A stretch of 51,593 bases of DNA from JBGCEZ01 sp045106735 (GTDB taxonomy: Bacteria; Planctomycetota; Phycisphaerae; Phycisphaerales; SM1A02): positions 1-51,593 of the forward strand of contig JBGCEZ010000101.1 of the NCBI GenBank assembly GCA_045106735.1, given 5' to 3'. A model generated the notes under the pieces. That model was not told the DNA's origin. It saw nothing but the letters and a program-made list of their open reading frames with translations, and searched no databases. The first letter of the stretch is position 1. Each line of letters opens with the position of its first letter. Made by a program: the position numbers and the translations under genes. Of the stretch, positions 24,426 to 32,380 are shown piece by piece.

Positions 24426-26036
24426 TCACCGCCCGGCGGCTTCCGTCACACTGCGCCGCGCCGCGTCGGCCAACCCCTCGGCCATCAGCTTGACGATCCC
24501 GTCCTGCAGCGACTTCGCCGGGCCTGCGGTGCGCTTGAAGTCGTTGACCATGACCGAGAAGCACAGCGTTCCCGTGGGGCCTTCGACGTAGCCGCTGAGA
24601 CAGCTCACGTTGTTGATGAAGCCGGTCTTCGCCCGGAGCGTGATGCCGGACGGCAAGCGGGGGAGTCGCCGGGCGAGGGTGCCGGAGTTCCCGGGCGTTG
24701 CGAGCGACGCACGGAAGATCGGACCAAGCTCTTCGTCCGTATCGAACGATCGCAACCACGCCGTGAGCAGTGACGGAGGGACCGCGTTGCTTCGCGACAA
24801 TCCGCTGCCATCGCTGATGACGATGCGGGCCTGGACCGACGTATCGCCCAGCCGTTCGGCGATCACACTCCGGATCACGGCGGCGCCGCCGGCGAAGCTG
24901 CCGGGAACCTGGCCCCGGGCCGCGGCCGAACGCTTCAGCAAGGACTCGGCCGCAAGGTTGAAACTATCGGTGTTGCAGCGTTCGAGCACCGTTTCCATGC
25001 GGGTGGCGATGATCGGGCCGACCAGGTCACCCGTGGCCGCGCGGTCCATCGTCGTGGCCAGCCGAGCCTCGCCGACCTCCACCCCGGCGGTTCGGAGCCG
25101 CTCCAAGAGCAGGCGGGCGAAGAACAGCGATGGATCTTCGACGGTGATCGGAATCGGCACGCCGAAACGCGACCGCACATTGCCCATCAACCGAAGCGAG
25201 TCGGGCCCGGGCGCCCGGATGATGTACGCCTGATTTGCCCCATCGCGATCGGACGATGCTTGGCTGCTGACGGTGATCCAATTGGCCTCGGGCACGCTCG
25301 GCCCCGCTTGGGCCCGACCCCCGGGATTGGGAAACGGAAAGTAGTGGAGCACGTTCGCGTGAAAGTTCACGCCGGCAACGCCCGCGCAGTAGTGCCGGTG
25401 CAACTGATCGCGCGGCCAGCCGGGATGCACCATGTCGCGATCGAAGATGCGGTCGTCGACCACCAGGGTTTCGATGCGTTCGATGCCGCGCTGCTTGACC
25501 GCATCAACCCAGGCCGACAGGAGATCCTCCGCATCGATGCCGACATCCTGGCCGATGCGCGTTTCGTCGAGCAAGACCGGATCGCCAAAGCAGGGATCAC
25601 CGTCTCCGAGCACCACCAGCCGATCGCCATCGTGCAGCAAGCGCGTCCGGTACCGAAACTCCGGCCCCATCACGTGCAACGCCGTCCCCGACGTCAGAAG
25701 CTTCATGTTGCTCGCCGGAATCCGCGGTTCATCCGCGCGAATGTCGGTGAGGGTCCGGCCGGTCGACGAATCCACAATGCTGACGCCGACGACCGCCGAC
25801 CCCAAGGTTGCAGCTTCGATCAATCGCTCGATCTCGCGTTGAAAATCTGGCAGCAGATTCAGCGCCGCCGGTGCCGACCGCACCTGAGGGTCCACCGGTG
25901 ACGCCAACGGACGGGCGAATGCCGCCGACTGCATCCCGGCGACCGTGACCACGCCGAGCAACATCACGGCCGCAACGCGGCAGATCACCGGTCGCCGGCG
26001 AACGGGGCGGCGGGGCGTGTCGGGTCGATTCGGCAT
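24426..26036 (-). CDS. dacB: D-alanyl-D-alanine carboxypeptidase/endopeptidase, PBP4 (S13) family
   Basis: Protein of 536 aa, exported (basic N-region, then VAAVMLLGVVTVAGMQ). Penicillin-binding motifs occur in order: SxxK in IPASNMKLL (catalytic Ser), SxN in TDSFNLAAE, and KTG in RAKTGFINN. The large insertion between SxxK and SxN typical of the S13 family is present (LVVLGDGDPCFGD, HPGWPRDQL). It trims or cleaves peptidoglycan peptides in the periplasm, which also implies that this planctomycete makes peptidoglycan. The ATG at 26036 is chosen for the signal peptide, with GGAG about 10 nt upstream. It is divergent from the sigma-like gene. Confidence 0.9.
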   Translation of the reverse strand: MPNRPDTPRRPVRRRPVICRVAAVMLLGVVTVAGMQSAAFARPLASPVDPQVRSAPAALNLLPDFQREIERLIEAATLGSAVVGVSIVDSSTGRTLTDIRADEPRIPASNMKLLTSGTALHVMGPEFRYRTRLLHDGDRLVVLGDGDPCFGDPVLLDETRIGQDVGIDAEDLLSAWVDAVKQRGIERIETLVVDDRIFDRDMVHPGWPRDQLHRHYCAGVAGVNFHANVLHYFPFPNPGGRAQAGPSVPEANWITVSSQASSDRDGANQAYIIRAPGPDSLRLMGNVRSRFGVPIPITVEDPSLFFARLLLERLRTAGVEVGEARLATTMDRAATGDLVGPIIATRMETVLERCNTDSFNLAAESLLKRSAAARGQVPGSFAGGAAVIRSVIAERLGDTSVQARIVISDGSGLSRSNAVPPSLLTAWLRSFDTDEELGPIFRASLATPGNSGTLARRLPRLPSGITLRAKTGFINNVSCLSGYVEGPTGTLCFSVMVNDFKRTAGPAKSLQDGIVKLMAEGLADAARRSVTEAAGR

Positions 26037-26251
26037 CAATGGGGGCTCCGGGTCAGGGTCCGGACCATGCTCTTCGCCAAGCCCACGCGCGTCCAGTCCT
26101 TCGCCCGCCCGGACGCCAGCATTCCTGCCGAAGCATGCTCGGACGATCCCCAGTCCCGCGGCGGGGCGATGGCGACGACGGCGGCAACGGCCAAACCACG
26201 ATGGCCGGGCAATGGCCATCCGGTACCGCGTCAAACACCGCGGCTTGGGCG

Positions 26252-26257
26252 TAGGAT
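26252..26257 (+). promoter_or_regulatory. -10-like hexamer TAGGAT, 9 nt before the start codon
   Basis: TAGGAT ends 9 nt before ATG 26267, which has no Shine-Dalgarno. It would drive the sigma-like / CxxCH / ligA operon. Confidence 0.4.
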
Positions 26258-26266
26258 CCTGGGATC

Positions 26267-27046
26267 ATGGGCACCCCATCCGCCGAGGCTCGCGACCGCC
26301 GGACCTACCGATTGGCTTTGCTGCTGACCGGCCGGGCCGATGCCGCCGCGCAGGTGGCCGAAGACGTGGCCGAGGCGTCGATGACCCGGCGTCGTTCGAC
26401 CCCGCGCCGCGGCGGAACGCCGCCGGATCGGACCGACCGGCTGACCGTCCTGGCGGCCCGGCAACGACTCGACATGCCGCGCCCGCGATCCGCCGGAACG
26501 TCGGCTGACGCCGGCCCGGGCCGCGGCGTCGCCGAAGCCCTGGCCACGATCGCCGGCCTGCGCGACCAACCCCGCGAAGCCTGGATCTTCGTCCGGGTCT
26601 TCGGCCAGTCCCTCCGCGAGGCGGCCATCGCCATGGACTGCTCGCGAAGTGCAGTGCGGCGGCATCTGCGGCGGGGCGACGCGCAGGCCGCGATCGCCGG
26701 CGGTGCCCATCCATCGGAAGTCGATGGGCCAGCTGGTTCGGCGGGGGTGGCGACGGCATCCGGTTCGCCCGGTTCGTCCGCGGACCCGCCCCCGGGAACG
26801 CCGCCGCCCACGCCGCACCACGCCAACGCAGCGCTCATCGAGCGCGTTCGCCAAGCGATGGCCGGAGCCCGCGTCCCCGAGTCGGTCTTGGCGTCTGCGG
26901 GCCGGGCCGCGGCCCGCCCGGGTCGCCGGCGCATGGTGCGGATCGCGTTGCTGCTCCTGCTCGGCGCCGGCGTGATCGTCGCCGCGCTCCTGGCCGGCCG
27001 CGAATTGATTGACCGCATCCTCGCCCTCGTCGGCGGGGGGGCCTGA
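26267..27046 (+). CDS. ECF-sigma-like protein with a C-terminal transmembrane helix
   Basis: Protein of 259 aa. Residues about 12-32 (TYRLALLLTGRADAAAQVAE) resemble sigma region 2 of ECF factors. Residues about 92-140 (ALATIAGLRDQPREAWIFV, then FGQSLREAAIAMDCSRSAV) match sigma region 4 with its helix-turn-helix. The region between, where -10 recognition residues lie, is short and Pro/Arg rich, so the factor is degenerate. A Pro/Gly linker (about 150-190) leads to one TM helix near 224-243 (VRIALLLLLGAGVIVAALLA) at the C-terminus. It may be a membrane-tethered sigma-like regulator. Its stop overlaps the next ATG (TGATG), coupling it to the CxxCH protein. Function is inferred. Confidence 0.6.
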   Translation: MGTPSAEARDRRTYRLALLLTGRADAAAQVAEDVAEASMTRRRSTPRRGGTPPDRTDRLTVLAARQRLDMPRPRSAGTSADAGPGRGVAEALATIAGLRDQPREAWIFVRVFGQSLREAAIAMDCSRSAVRRHLRRGDAQAAIAGGAHPSEVDGPAGSAGVATASGSPGSSADPPPGTPPPTPHHANAALIERVRQAMAGARVPESVLASAGRAAARPGRRRMVRIALLLLLGAGVIVAALLAGRELIDRILALVGGGA

Positions 27047-28077
27047 TGGCTCGGCGGCGCGGCATCTCCGTTCGCGTGGTCCTGTTCATCGTCGTTGCGT
27101 TCGTGGTCACCGGCATCTTGGCGACCATCGGAATCCGCCTGGCGATGGAGGACCCGCAGTTCTTCGACGAGTTTCCCGGGACGGTGGCCGAAAACATGCG
27201 CCGCGCGTCAGGCGACCCGCCGCGGACGAAACGGCCGCTGCCGGAGACGACGCCGCTCGGAACGAAGATGCGCATCGCGGTCCCCGACTGGGAAGCCGTC
27301 GCACGCGACATTCGTCTGACCCGGCGCCGGGGACCCGAGAATTTTCAGCCGACGTCGATGCTGCTCGAGCGCACGCTCCCTTCCGCCGCATTCGCCTTCG
27401 AAGCGGGACAATCGCCCGACCCACGCGTTCCTCCGGGCCCGTTCCACGCCGCCGTAGAAGTCACCTTTCGGCCGCACGGTGATCCGATGGGCCGCATCGG
27501 CGCGACGATCACCGGCACCGGCCTCACCATCGAACGCAATGGCACCGGCCTGCACGCCGACGCCGCCGGAAGTTCACCGCGTCTGGCCCGGCGATCGGAT
27601 CCCGTCTGGATGACCCCGGGGCGGGAACGGATCACCTGGACGGTCAAGCGATCAAGCGACCGCGCCATGGCCTTCCGCGCCGAACGCACGCCGCAGGCCA
27701 CGGGTGTCCATCGACCGATTCCGTCGGCCGGATACCCCGTCGTGGCCCAGGCCGCACCCGACCTTGCCGACGGCGCGTGGCCACCGCCGCAGCCAACGTG
27801 GCCGATCGACGCGCTGATCCACGCCCTCGACGTTGGCCGTTGCACCGCCTGCCATGCCTTTCATGCACGCCGGCCGGGTCGTCCGACCGCGCCCAACTTG
27901 GCCGAGTCCGGCCTGACTCGTTCACTGCCTGAGTTGATCCTCGGTCTGGAGCCGTGCGCTGAACGGGCCCAGGCCGCCGGCTTCAACGTCCCCGACTTTG
28001 ACGCCCGTACCCCCGACACGATCGCCCGGCTGCTGATGCAAGCCGCCGGTCGCTTGCCTTCCGTGGAGGTCGATTGA
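27046..28077 (+). CDS. Membrane-anchored protein with a CxxCH (cytochrome c-like) motif
   Basis: Protein of 343 aa not assigned to a family. One N-terminal TM helix (about 8-32, VRVVLFIVVAFVVTGILATIG) would place the rest outside the cytoplasm. The central region is beta-rich with no motif recognised. Near residue 264 the segment GRCTACHAFH provides a CxxCH heme-attachment motif followed by APNL, and a downstream Met (ARLLMQAAG) could be the distal ligand, as in small cytochrome c domains. Only one heme motif is present. It is translationally coupled to the sigma-like gene upstream and overlaps ligA downstream. Redox or gas sensing is a hypothesis. Confidence 0.6.
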   Translation: MARRRGISVRVVLFIVVAFVVTGILATIGIRLAMEDPQFFDEFPGTVAENMRRASGDPPRTKRPLPETTPLGTKMRIAVPDWEAVARDIRLTRRRGPENFQPTSMLLERTLPSAAFAFEAGQSPDPRVPPGPFHAAVEVTFRPHGDPMGRIGATITGTGLTIERNGTGLHADAAGSSPRLARRSDPVWMTPGRERITWTVKRSSDRAMAFRAERTPQATGVHRPIPSAGYPVVAQAAPDLADGAWPPPQPTWPIDALIHALDVGRCTACHAFHARRPGRPTAPNLAESGLTRSLPELILGLEPCAERAQAAGFNVPDFDARTPDTIARLLMQAAGRLPSVEVD

Positions 28078-30380
28078 CCGTGCCGTCCAGCGATCCCGCC
28101 GCCCGCATCCTCGCCCTCCGCCGCCAGCTTCACGCCGCCGACGTCGCCTACCACGTCGATGCCGATCCGCTGATGAGCGACCGCGACTACGACCAACTTC
28201 TGGGCGAACTCGCGGCTCTGGAAGCCGATCACCCCGAACTGGACGACCCCAACAGCCCGACGCGCCGCGTCGGCGGCGAACCGGTCGACGCCTTCTCGGC
28301 CGTGGCCCACACCCGGCCGATGCAGTCGATCGACAATTCCTACGATCCCGACGACGTCCGGGCGTGGTACGACCGAGCGATCCGCGGACTCGGCCTCGCC
28401 CCCGCGAGCGAACCGACCAACGACTCCGCGGGAGACGATGAGTCCGGCGAGTCTGGTGCGTCTGGCGCGTCCGGTTTGCCCAGCGCGTCCAGCGCGTCCA
28501 GCCCGCCCAGCGCGTCCGACCCATCCGTCTCGTCCACGTCGTCCACCACGTCCACGGCGTCCGCTCCACCCGCTCCATCCACTCGGTCCACCGCCGACGA
28601 CGCACCCGCCGGCCTCTTCGCCGCGGCCGCCGACGCCGACGCACCGCCCGACCTCACGCTCACGCTCGATCCCAAGGTCGACGGCGTGGCGATCAGCCTG
28701 CGCTACGAACAGGGACAGCTCGTACGCGCCGTCACCCGCGGCGACGGGACGCGCGGCGACGACGTCACCGCGCAAGTCCGGGCGATCCGGGCGATTCCGC
28801 TCGCCCTCCGCGGCCCCGAAGACGGCGGCCCCGAGATCCCGTCGGTGCTGGAAGTCCGCGGTGAGATCCACATGCCCAATGCGGAGTTCGAGCGCATCAA
28901 CGCCGAGCGGGCCGAACGCGACGAAGCCTTGCTGGCCAATGCCCGCAATGCCACCGCCGGCACCCTCAAGAGCCTCGATCCGTCGGTCGCCGGATCCCGC
29001 AACCTCGCGTTCGCCGCCCACGGCCGCGGCGAAGTCTCGCCGATGGAGGACGTCGGCGGATACACCGCGTTCGTCGCCCGCCTTCGCGCCCACGGCCTGC
29101 CCGGCGGCGATCGCATGGTGCAGGTCGAGACCATCGACGAAGCGATCGCCGCGATCCATGCGTTCGGGGAACTGCGGCCAGAGCTTGGCTACGGCGTCGA
29201 CGGCATGGTGATCCGGCTCGACAACTTCGCCCTGCAGGACCGGCTGGGCTCGACCGGCAAAGCTCCGCGATGGTGCATCGCCTTCAAGTACCCGGCCGAG
29301 CAAGCGACCACGCGGCTTCTGCACGTGGACTGGCAAGTTGGCAAGGGCGGAACGCTCACCCCGCGCGCAACGATGGAACCCGTGCACGTGGCGGGAACGA
29401 CGGTCCAGCACGCCACGCTGCACAACATCGAAGAGATTCAGCGCAAGGACATCCGGATCGGCGACCGCGTGGTCATCGAAAAGGCAGGGGAGATCATTCC
29501 TCAGGTGGTCCGGCCCATCGAGTCCGAGCGAACGGGCGACGAAACGGTGATCCTCGGACCGACAGCCTGTCCGGACTGCGAATCCATCGTGGAACCCATC
29601 GGACCGAAGCTGTACTGCGTGAATCCTGACTGCCCCGCGCAGTTCCGCGAACGGCTGAAGTGGTTCGTCGGACGCGACCAACTCGATGTCGATGGCTTCG
29701 GCGAGAAGCTCGTCGATGCGATGGTTGACGCCGGACTCGTCTCGCACCTGGCTGACATCTTTGCCCTCACCGCCGAGCAGGTTGTCGAGCTGCCTCGGAT
29801 GGGCGAGAAGAGCGCCGAGAATCTGGTCGCCGCGATCGATGTTGCCCGCGGCCGGGGGATGGCCCGCGTGCTTGGCGGACTGGGCATTCCGCAGATCGGT
29901 CGATCGGCATCCCGCACCATCGCCCGTCACTACGTGCGAATTGAAGACGTGCTGGCCGCCACGCAGGACGAACTCGAGGCCCTCCCCGACTTCGGACCGA
30001 TCACCGCCCGGCTCCTGCACGACGCCCTGCACAGCGAGGCTGGGGGCGAAATGATCCGGCGATTGCAGTCGGCGGGCGTCGACCTCGCGAGCCACGACCC
30101 CCGGGCGGGGGCCGCAGCCGATGCGGCGACCGATGACGTGCCGGTTGGCGACAGCCCGTTTGCCGGGAAGCGCCTCGTCATCACCGGCACGTTCGACGCC
30201 TTTACCCGGCCGCAGCTCACCGAGCGACTCGAATCGCTCGGCGCGAAAGTCAGCGGATCGGTCTCGTCCAAGACGGACCTTCTTGTCGCCGGCGAAAAAG
30301 CCGGGTCCAAGCGGGCCAAGGCCGAATCACTCGGCGTTGAGATCTGGGATGAGTCCGAGGTGGTCGCGGCCCTCGGCTGA
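28074..30380 (+). CDS. ligA: NAD+-dependent DNA ligase with low-complexity insert
   Basis: Protein of 768 aa (usual 650-720). It joins nicks in replication and repair. Domain order: Ia (AYHVDADPLMSDRDYDQLL), adenylation domain with active-site Lys in LDPKVDGVAISLRY (K near 201), OB fold, zinc finger (CPDC ... CVNPDC), helix-hairpin-helix region (LPRMGEKSAENL, LPDFGPITARLL) and BRCT (FAGKRLVITGTFDAFTRPQL). Residues about 107-193 are a Ser/Ala/Pro/Thr-rich insert directly before the active-site strand. The start is TTG 28074, overlapping the upstream stop, or GTG 28080; GGAGG (28065-28069) lies 4 or 10 nt upstream respectively. Confidence 0.95.
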   Translation: MTVPSSDPAARILALRRQLHAADVAYHVDADPLMSDRDYDQLLGELAALEADHPELDDPNSPTRRVGGEPVDAFSAVAHTRPMQSIDNSYDPDDVRAWYDRAIRGLGLAPASEPTNDSAGDDESGESGASGASGLPSASSASSPPSASDPSVSSTSSTTSTASAPPAPSTRSTADDAPAGLFAAAADADAPPDLTLTLDPKVDGVAISLRYEQGQLVRAVTRGDGTRGDDVTAQVRAIRAIPLALRGPEDGGPEIPSVLEVRGEIHMPNAEFERINAERAERDEALLANARNATAGTLKSLDPSVAGSRNLAFAAHGRGEVSPMEDVGGYTAFVARLRAHGLPGGDRMVQVETIDEAIAAIHAFGELRPELGYGVDGMVIRLDNFALQDRLGSTGKAPRWCIAFKYPAEQATTRLLHVDWQVGKGGTLTPRATMEPVHVAGTTVQHATLHNIEEIQRKDIRIGDRVVIEKAGEIIPQVVRPIESERTGDETVILGPTACPDCESIVEPIGPKLYCVNPDCPAQFRERLKWFVGRDQLDVDGFGEKLVDAMVDAGLVSHLADIFALTAEQVVELPRMGEKSAENLVAAIDVARGRGMARVLGGLGIPQIGRSASRTIARHYVRIEDVLAATQDELEALPDFGPITARLLHDALHSEAGGEMIRRLQSAGVDLASHDPRAGAAADAATDDVPVGDSPFAGKRLVITGTFDAFTRPQLTERLESLGAKVSGSVSSKTDLLVAGEKAGSKRAKAESLGVEIWDESEVVAALG
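28392..28652 (+). repeat. Low-complexity coding insert in ligA
   Basis: Codon-scale repeats of GCGTCC and CCGTCC-type words encode Ser/Ala/Pro/Thr. The insert separates DNSYDPDDVRAWYDRA from the strand carrying the catalytic Lys. Confidence 0.8.
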
Positions 30381-30391
30381 AGAGCCCGCGG

Positions 30392-30551
30392 TTGAGTGAC
30401 CCTCGACTGAGTGACCCTCGACCGAGTGGCCGACGACCGAGTAGCCGACGACCGAGTGGCCCGCGGTTGAGTGGCCTTCGACTGAGTGGCTTTCAACTGA
30501 GCGGCCCTCGACCGAATGCCCCTCAACTGAGCGGCCCTCGACCAAGCGGCC
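30392..30551 (+). repeat. Tandem array, 15-bp period, 10 full units and a partial
   Basis: Units such as CTGAGTGACCCTCGA and CCGAGTGGCCGACGA follow each other without length change, beginning 11 nt after the ligA stop. Because 15 is a multiple of three, both strands stay open and give pentapeptide-like shadows (SVEGH on -, LSDPR/LSGPR on +). Confidence 0.9.
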
Positions 30552-30592
30552 GTGTTGAGCCGCGGCTGCTCGAACGACCACCCCGTCCGCGA

Positions 30593-30793
30593 TCAGCCGT
30601 CGTCGCCGGTGACCGCGTCGTCCAGTGCCTCGCCGGCGTTGGTGACGTCCTCGCCCACGCCCTTGATCGTTTCGCATCCGGTCAGGCCGATGGCTCCGCC
30701 AGCAAGGCCGAACGCCGCGGCGAGCACCAGCGCGGCGCCAAGGCGGCGCGTGGGCTGATCAGCGGAGACGGCAGCGATCTTCGATTCGGTCAT
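30593..30793 (-). CDS. Small entericidin-like lipoprotein
   Basis: Protein of 66 aa with a signal peptide (AALVLAAAFGLAGGAIG) and a lipobox LTGC. The mature part is CETIKGVGEDVTNAGEALDD, very similar in pattern to entericidin A/B peptides (C-x-T-x-x-G-x-G-x-D-x-x-x-A-G). Entericidins are small membrane-bound stress or toxin-antidote-like lipoproteins of proteobacteria; the role in this organism is unknown. An AGGA lies about 11 nt before the ATG. The 15-bp array sits just past its stop, between it and ligA (convergent). Confidence 0.78.
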   Translation of the reverse strand: MTESKIAAVSADQPTRRLGAALVLAAAFGLAGGAIGLTGCETIKGVGEDVTNAGEALDDAVTGDDG

Positions 30794-30921
30794 GGCGTCG
30801 AGTCCTTTCTCTGGGCGGTCCGGGCATCGAACCGCCCGCGCATGATGCCACGAATCGCCCAAGTTCGCTTTCGCTGCTGACGTACGAGCCAGCCGACCGC
30901 GCGGGCCCGGCCGCGAGTCCC

Positions 30922-30927
30922 TAGAAT
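30922..30927 (+). promoter_or_regulatory. -10-like hexamer TAGAAT, 8 nt before the start codon
   Basis: TAGAAT ends 8 nt before ATG 30936, with no Shine-Dalgarno in between and no clear -35. Confidence 0.45.
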
Positions 30928-30935
30928 CTCCGCCC

Positions 30936-31532
30936 ATGGGACAAGTCGCCCTCGGTATTCGGAGCCTCGTCTTTCGCCTCGCCATCTTTGTGGCCATGGC
31001 GGCCCTGTTGGCGTGGGCCCTCGGCGGCACGCTGCTGCCCCGCGCCGAGACGGCCGAGTACGACGCGGTCCGGGCCGACGGGAGCTCGTGGTACTGGCGA
31101 TTGGCCGTCGGCGGACGCCGGGTCCCGGAACTCGACCCCTTGGGCGTTCGCTGGACCTTGGTCGTGCGCGGCGACGACGGACGATCGGCCGAAGTCGGCG
31201 GGGATGACGTCGCCTGGACAGACGTCGCCGGACCGGTGGCTTCTTCGATCGTCGGACTGGGCACGGCCGCCAGCGAAGGAAGCCCGCGCGGCATCTGGTT
31301 CGCCGGATTCGATCGACGCACCCCCGACCGAGGCTGGCAGCTCTACCGGATCGTGCCCGGGACGCCGGAATCGACCGCGTCGTCGGAATCGGTGATGCGG
31401 CTCGACTCGCGCCTGGCCGTCGAACTGCAGCTCGCCCGGCTCGCCGCCGGCCGCATGCCACTTACCGGATCTTCGCTCGAGTCGGCCACCCAGGCCGCCA
31501 TCGACATCGAGATGCCAATCGCTGGCGACTGA
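30936..31532 (+). CDS. Hypothetical single-TM or exported protein
   Basis: Protein of 198 aa, family not recognised. An N-terminal hydrophobic segment (about 10-34, LVFRLAIFVAMAALLAWALG) acts as signal anchor or signal peptide. The remainder is beta-rich with Trp (SSWYWRLAVGGRRV, GVRWTLVVRGDDG, GIWFAGFDR) and ends in a helical segment (RLAVELQLARLAAGR). No catalytic or metal motif is visible. It is divergent from the entericidin-like gene, 142 nt apart. Confidence 0.6.
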   Translation: MGQVALGIRSLVFRLAIFVAMAALLAWALGGTLLPRAETAEYDAVRADGSSWYWRLAVGGRRVPELDPLGVRWTLVVRGDDGRSAEVGGDDVAWTDVAGPVASSIVGLGTAASEGSPRGIWFAGFDRRTPDRGWQLYRIVPGTPESTASSESVMRLDSRLAVELQLARLAAGRMPLTGSSLESATQAAIDIEMPIAGD

Positions 31533-31833
31533 GCAGCCGGGGCCATGCCCCCGACCGCCGGGCCACGCGCCCCGCGACGTCAGGTCTCGTCGCCCGTGAC
31601 GTCAGGCCTCGTCGCCCCGCGACGTCAGGCCTCGTCGCCCGCGGCCATCCACCGCTGGCTCGCCCACTCCCCACGACCCTCCCAGATCCCCGCGACGGAC
31701 CGGCGCCACCGCACGTGGACCGGCCCGGCCAGCGCGATCCTTCCATCCGCCCTCAAGCTCGCCCGGCTCCGGTTCGATCTTTGACCGGAGCGAGGGACCG
31801 GATCGCCGGGTTCGAAGGCCGTGTGGGGACGTG
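31533..31833. other. Spacer with a 22-23-bp repeat
   Basis: About 300 nt between the exported-protein gene and the CYTH gene. Besides the repeat at 31568-31635 nothing was recognised. Confidence 0.5.
31568..31635 (+). repeat. Tandem repeat, 22-23 bp x 3
   Basis: The units share the core GACGTCAGGcCTCGTCGCCC. The second unit contains the palindrome TGACGTCA. A partial fourth unit follows. Confidence 0.85.
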
Positions 31834-32361
31834 ATGCAGAACATTGAGTACAAGGCGGAGCTGCGGGACATCCAGCTCGCACGAGGCGTGCTGCGATCCC
31901 ACCGGGCGCTGCCGATCATCACCGTCAAGCAGGTCGACACCCACTTTCGGCTCCCGGACGGTCGACTGCTCAAGCGGGAAGCGGTGGACGAGCCGACGGA
32001 ATGGATCTTCTACCACCGCGTCGATCGCCTGCGCCCGCGCCTCAGCACGTTCACGATCCTGACCGACCAGCAAGCCCGCACCCGATGGGGCACCATTGGC
32101 CTCAAGCCGTGGATCACCGTGAACAAGACGCGGGAGATCTGGATGATGGGCAACGTCGGCGTGTCGCTTGACGACGTCGAAGGCCTCGGCCGATTTCTTG
32201 AGGTGACGGCCATGGTCTCGGTCGACTGCGACGCCGGCGCCTGCCACCACCGCGTGGCCGAACATCGCGAGGCGTTCGACGTCTGCAGCGGCGAACTCAT
32301 CTCGACCGGATACGCCGAGCTGCTGGCGGCCGAAGCCGCCGTCGGAAGCGGATCCGAGTAA
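31834..32361 (+). CDS. CYTH-domain protein (class IV adenylate cyclase / triphosphatase superfamily)
   Basis: Protein of 175 aa. The N-terminal IEYKAELRD corresponds to the ExExK-type motif, followed by QVDTHFRLPDGRLLKRE, WIFYHRVDRLRPRLS and LGRFLEVTAMVS, the alternating acidic and basic strands of the CYTH tunnel fold. The family includes CyaB adenylate cyclase and thiamine- or inorganic-triphosphatases; the substrate here cannot be assigned. ATG 31834 is preferred to the GTG three bases upstream because GGGGA is 4 nt before the ATG. It is convergent with purC; a hairpin joins the two stops. Confidence 0.78.
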   Translation: MQNIEYKAELRDIQLARGVLRSHRALPIITVKQVDTHFRLPDGRLLKREAVDEPTEWIFYHRVDRLRPRLSTFTILTDQQARTRWGTIGLKPWITVNKTREIWMMGNVGVSLDDVEGLGRFLEVTAMVSVDCDAGACHHRVAEHREAFDVCSGELISTGYAELLAAEAAVGSGSE

Positions 32362-32380
32362 CGCTTCGCGCGAGCGTTTA
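32359..32380. terminator. Small hairpin joining two convergent stop codons
   Basis: AACGCT (32360-32365) pairs with AGCGTT (32373-32378). The arms overlap the TAA of the CYTH gene and the TAA of purC, leaving only 16 nt between the coding ends. Confidence 0.5.

Noticed and set aside
30392..30551. CRISPR array
   Set aside because: Units are 15 bp with no unique spacers; it is a plain tandem repeat. The same holds for the 10-bp arrays.
30327..30677. Pentapeptide-repeat-like protein on the - strand (HSVEG repeats)
   Set aside because: It is the translation of the 15-bp array; it overlaps the end of ligA and the lipoprotein gene and has no start signal.
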